From assembly GCA_032622095.1 (NCBI GenBank), contig CP136061.1, forward strand, positions 42,351,797-42,415,796: a stretch of 64,000 nt of DNA, written 5' to 3'. Shown here piece by piece: positions 61,523 to 64,000 of this stretch; positions within the stretch are counted from its first letter, which is position 1; every line of letters begins with the position of its first letter. The position numbers and the translations under genes were made by a program. Source of the DNA: Siphonodentalium dalli (taxonomy: Eukaryota; Mollusca; Scaphopoda; Gadilida; Siphonodentaliidae). Below the pieces are notes generated by a model. That model did no database searches. It had not been told where the DNA came from and was given only the letters and a program-made list of their open reading frames with translations.

Positions 61523-62524
61523 TGTAATATTGTCCAAATAATCATTTAAATCATGAGTAAAAAGCATGATATAAAAGGGCCTGATAATTTCTACCAACGA
61601 GTGATAATCCATCTATGTGGTTCATTGTTCTTCAGTGATATCGATTTGCAGTCATTTTGAAGATTATAACATACATGTACGTACCTTCCTCCATCGCAAG
61701 GGAAATGCGTGAAAGGATTTTCTCGAACAGTGGTACAATCTCCGTTTTGTAGATACGCGGGTGACAGGTGTGTTTCCGTGGTCAGACAGTTAGAGAATGT
61801 CCGGTCGGTGACTTTTCTGTTGTTGCGTACCTGGCGGAACCGGTCGTAAGTTAGGGTTTAGCAATGTCGATTTCACTTGAGCTACCGACTTGGTAGTGGA
61901 ACTTTTGTACATACGGGTAAATTCTATACGATATTGCACGAACTGGGGTGCGGTCCACCATGGTTTAGTTTTTTTGTGGCCATATGCAGAACTATTTTAT
62001 TATCGTGTGAAGGACCATAATAACATAAAACTACACTGATAACTATTATTCAACTACGTTTGCAATAATCTGGTAGACATAAACACTCAATACTGATTAA
62101 TCTCTTTTCAGATATGCTGTTGTATGGTGACTTTTCCTTTAAAAAAAATAGTTCTGCAAATGGCTGCCAAAAAACTAAAACTGAAATATTCAATGACAAA
62201 TGTTTATGACAAGTGATAGTTTTTTCAGAGATAGTATTGATTTCAGCTGGTAGACTGATCGCATGCACTAGTCTTGTTCATGTGCTCGATACTGCAGTGT
62301 GTTTTTTGCAAATATTGCCTAACACACTCTCTATTGACCTACTTCAAATAAAGTTGATTTTTGTTTTAAACCCCTTTTTTGTTCTTTTACATAATTAGAA
62401 TATACTAGCTTATGTGCCCGACTTCGCCCGGGCTATTTGGTTTAAACATTGTTTATTTCCCATCAGATTTATAATTACATGAACAGTTTATACATGAGTT
62501 GACAAAATAACACAATGACAGTGA
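61523..62524. other. Host noncoding sequence, no gene recognised
   Basis: Short ORFs only. 62410-62430 (TGTGCCCGACTTCGCCCGGG) resembles 62727-62745, the lead of the next repeat. Confidence 0.4.
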
Positions 62525-62573
62525 TGGACAAGAAAACCATAGTCAGAAATGGTAACGCCACCAAGATCAGATT
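62525..62573 (-). repeat. Third, partial copy of the cyclase promoter-like segment
   Basis: Minus strand GGTGGCGTTACCATTTCTGAC then ATGGTTTTCTTGTCC (words shortened); downstream the frame continues as a hydrophobic 21-residue stretch to a stop, reminiscent of a decayed signal-peptide exon. Confidence 0.45.
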
Positions 62574-62781
62574 ATTAGCCATAAATATAAATTATAATAC
62601 AATTATTCTATAAACTAGCTTTCAAATTTTATGTGGGAAATTTGCATACTTCTATATTTCAAGTTTTCCCGTTTCTCGTGTTATACATTACTTTCTTCAA
62701 ACTGTCTTCTTTATTACACAAGCTGATGGGCCCGACTTCGTCCGGGATGTTTCCCATCTAATTTCCGGCGAAAGGCGCGAT

Positions 62782-63290
62782 TTGACCTTCAATTGACTAT
62801 TTCGAAAGTCAAGGTCAGGTCAGGGTCATGATTTGAACCGTCCAAAACACCCCCACCCGGAGAAAAGTACCACTAGGTATCAAATTTCGTCGAAATCCGT
62901 CCGTTTTACCCCACTTGACCTTTAATTAACAATTTTGAAGGTCAAGGTAGGGTCGGAGTCATGATTTTACCCGTCCAAAACACTCCCCCGACAAAAGTAC
63001 CCATAGGTATCAAATTTCGTCGAAATCCATCCGCTTTACCCGTTTTGACCTTTGATTGACCACATTGAAGGTCAAGGTCACGCCGATGTCACGATTTGAC
63101 CCGTTCAAAACACTCCCCGGACAAAAGTTTCCCTAGGTATCAAATTTCGCCGAAATTTGTCCGTTTTACCCAAATTGACCTTGCATTGACAGTTTTAAAG
63201 GTCAAGGTCAGGTCGGGCTCACGATTTGACCCGTCCAAAACACTTCCCGGACACAAATACCCATAAGTATCAAATTACGTTGAAATCTAT
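62782..63290 (+). repeat. Four 130-bp tandem units
   Basis: TTGACC anchors at 62782, 62915, 63045 and 63175; units share AAGGTCAAGGTCAGG, GACCCGTCCAAAACAC and TAGGTATCAAATTTCG. Units are 80-90 % similar by eye. No coding frame spans them. Confidence 0.8.
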
Positions 63291-63396
63291 GGAAAGCCGA
63301 AGAGGACATGTTAGTTGCTAATTGCTAGGTATACGACGCACGACTTGTCGCGGTATTTTAAAGGTGTTTCAAACTAGGAGATAGAAGGATTCTGCG

Positions 63397-63510
63397 TTTC
63401 AAATGGTGATGAATTATAGTAATTTATTCAAATTTTATGGCATAAATTGTTATTAAAACCGTATATACTATAACAAAAATTAATGACTCGAAAATTAAGT
63501 GGGCCTTTAA
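63397..63510 (+). repeat. Short form of the 45978-47776 element
   Basis: CGTTTCAAATGGTGATGAAT…AAAACCGTATAT then GACTCGAAAATTAAGTGGGC (shortened) corresponds to the two ends of the longer element joined with about 12 bp between. It is either an internally deleted copy or the form before satellite expansion. Confidence 0.7.
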
Positions 63511-63904
63511 ACAAAGTCACAATTGCAGTTAGGCTCATCTCATACTCGTTTAATCAGCGATATTCTGCTGCGCAGTTTGTTATAGTTCCCAGTATTCATT
63601 GAGCGTTATAGCCCCACTGTTATAATTCGCCTTTAGCAGGCGTACTCTTGCCTCAGATTATTGAGATATTAGGTCACACGTAATGACATTAAATCGCATG
63701 GAAACATAGCAATTGTGTGGGCTGCTTGGCGTGAATATTTAATGAGAAATAAAGTCATACGTAATGACATTAAACTCAAGAAAACCCGCGAAAACAAAAC
63801 AAAATCACATTTAATGTTTTAAGTTATTTCCTTCATAAAAAGAATCTTCGTGATAATGAACCCTCCCAATACTTTAGAATATAGAATTAACCTTAAAATA
63901 ACAA

Positions 63905-64000
63905 AAACCTTCGGAATACAGAACCTTCGGAATAACGAACCTTCTGATTGGTGAACCTTCGGAATAGCGAACATTCAGAGAAATTTCGGAATAGTGGACA
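63905..64000 (+). repeat. 16-bp minisatellite
   Basis: AACCTTCGGAATAACG-like unit in about six degenerate copies up to the window end. Confidence 0.75.

Overview
The window is nuclear DNA of a multicellular animal, most likely a mollusc or a near relative (moderate confidence). It carries two Polinton/Maverick elements, intron-bearing host exons whose best match is an Aplysia-type ADP-ribosyl cyclase, a CR1-like LINE, hAT- and piggyBac-like miniature elements, and the diffuse repeats common in molluscan genomes.

Layout. 1-5402 is the 3' part of one Polinton (P1). Its capsid-tail / 152-aa gene / protease segment is present as three exact-length tandem units of 1,714 bp. 5403-22307 is an array of 18.7 units of 903 bp. 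Each unit carries two convergent-or-divergent tRNA-Glu(TTC) genes on opposite strands, giving 19 minus-strand and 18 plus-strand genes. 22308-39973 is a complete Polinton (P2, about 17.7 kb) with 350-bp terminal inverted repeats that hold a near-perfect 270-bp palindrome built from a 30-bp minisatellite. 39974-64000 is host DNA: two exons of a secreted ADP-ribosyl cyclase-like gene (minus strand), a degenerate LINE with a 2A-like motif, and many miniature elements and satellite-like repeats.

P2 reads as an intact virus-like element. It has a protein-primed family B DNA polymerase, FtsK/HerA-type packaging ATPase, chromodomain integrase, adenain-type protease, minor and major capsid proteins, a small two-TM protein and several small structural candidates, all on the plus strand from 27301 to 39233 with tiny gaps or overlaps. 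Three small proteins contain sites fitting the adenovirus-protease consensus, so they are candidate substrates of the encoded protease.

The left 4.4 kb of P2 is the most unusual part. It has two divergent gene pairs with duplicated 833-bp spacers, and the 3' side of all four accessory genes carries a sequence matching the replication-dependent histone mRNA stem-loop (GGCCCTTTTCAGGGCC then ACC/ACCCA), in two cases followed by purine-rich tracts like a histone downstream element. The arrangement copies that of a divergent histone gene pair. I infer that these accessory genes may be made as non-polyadenylated, S-phase-coupled mRNAs; the late-type genes and the zinc-knuckle gene instead have AATAAA signals.

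Neither Polinton shows a matching 6-bp target duplication across the flanks visible here, and both sides of the tRNA array end exactly at Polinton termini. This implies rearrangement or recombination between Polinton copies after insertion.
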